Shown here: positions 63,978-64,000 of the stretch, piece after piece
Layout: every line of letters begins with the position of its first letter
Position numbering within the stretch: the stretch's first letter is position 1
Assembly (NCBI RefSeq): GCF_022095615.2
Contig: NZ_CP155559.1
Location: 4,461,501-4,525,500 of the forward strand
DNA: 64,000 nt
Direction: 5' to 3'
Origin: Bacillus thuringiensis
Lineage (GTDB): Bacteria > Bacillota > Bacilli > Bacillales > Bacillaceae_G
The notes under the pieces: model-generated
What the model saw: only the letters and a program-made list of their open reading frames with translations
Told to the model about the DNA's origin: nothing
Database searches by the model: none
Made by a program: the position numbers and the translations under genes

Positions 63978-64000
63978 ATGGAGAAAATTATCAAAAACAA
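63978..64000 (+). CDS. Start of a gene running off the right edge (7 codons visible)
   Basis: ATG at 63978 begins MEKIIKN, with CGAGG seven bases upstream and an upstream region free of other genes. The part visible is too short to identify anything. Confidence 0.4.

Overview
The window is chromosomal DNA of a low-GC, spore-forming Firmicute, almost certainly a member of the Bacillus cereus group (B. cereus, thuringiensis or anthracis type). The case rests on a GerI/GerH-type germinant receptor with a long repeat domain, a Gly-X-Thr collagen-like protein, a His/Gly/Gln-rich probable coat protein, an SLH-domain surface protein, and many genes in the order known from the Bacillus subtilis yt* region (leuS, ytqAB, ytpAB, ytoA, metK, pckA, ytlACD, ytkD, ytzI, luxS, ytjA, ytiB, ythAB). 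No prophage, insertion sequence, CRISPR array, rRNA or tRNA gene was seen.

Layout. 1-5.1 kb: a partial MetX-like gene, then the gerIABC operon. 5.1-11.4 kb: a MazG-like pyrophosphohydrolase, a His-rich repeat protein, leuS with a T-box leader, and an MFS transporter. 11.5-18.8 kb (all minus strand): khtTU, a solitary tyrosine-recombinase domain, a BceAB-like ABC pair without its two-component system, a DUF418 membrane protein and two small genes. 18.8-24.7 kb (plus): ytqAB (tRNA wobble-uridine modification), an ABC exporter, amino-acid racemase and TPR cluster, and a PepSY protein. 24.7-34.6 kb: ytpB/ytpA/ytoA, a structured intergenic repeat, a PAP2 phosphatase with a GT4 glycosyltransferase, mobA/moaB, metK with a SAM-I riboswitch, and pckA. 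34.8-38 kb: small membrane proteins, an EamA transporter and a HesB-like protein. 38-45.4 kb: the collagen-like protein, two orphan membrane histidine kinases (one lacking the phospho-accepting histidine), and katE with an alpha/beta hydrolase. 45.5-54.9 kb: an LTA-synthase-like sulfatase, a nitrate/sulfonate/thiamine-type ABC importer, two HExxH proteins, a HAD hydrolase and ytkD. 55-64 kb: a tandem array of small DUF3953-like membrane proteins, luxS, yidD, a beta-carbonic anhydrase, cytochrome bd (cydAB type), a GerPF-like protein, an SLH-excalibur protein and a YdcF-family protein.

How it fits together. Much of the window is household metabolism (Leu-tRNA, SAM/AI-2 cycle, gluconeogenesis, respiration). 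A second layer serves spores and the cell surface: germinant receptor, coat and exosporium repeat proteins, GerPF-like protein, C35 terpene synthase and sporulation-kinase-like sensors. The observations most worth following are the histidine-less kinase paired with an apparently active paralogue, a short intergenic repeat found in six copies always beside terminator hairpins with its A-rich end toward the hairpin, the ABC-racemase-TPR cluster, and the tandem DUF3953 array whose first copy is decayed. Starts were chosen by Shine-Dalgarno spacing. All homology statements are from memory of families, not from searches.
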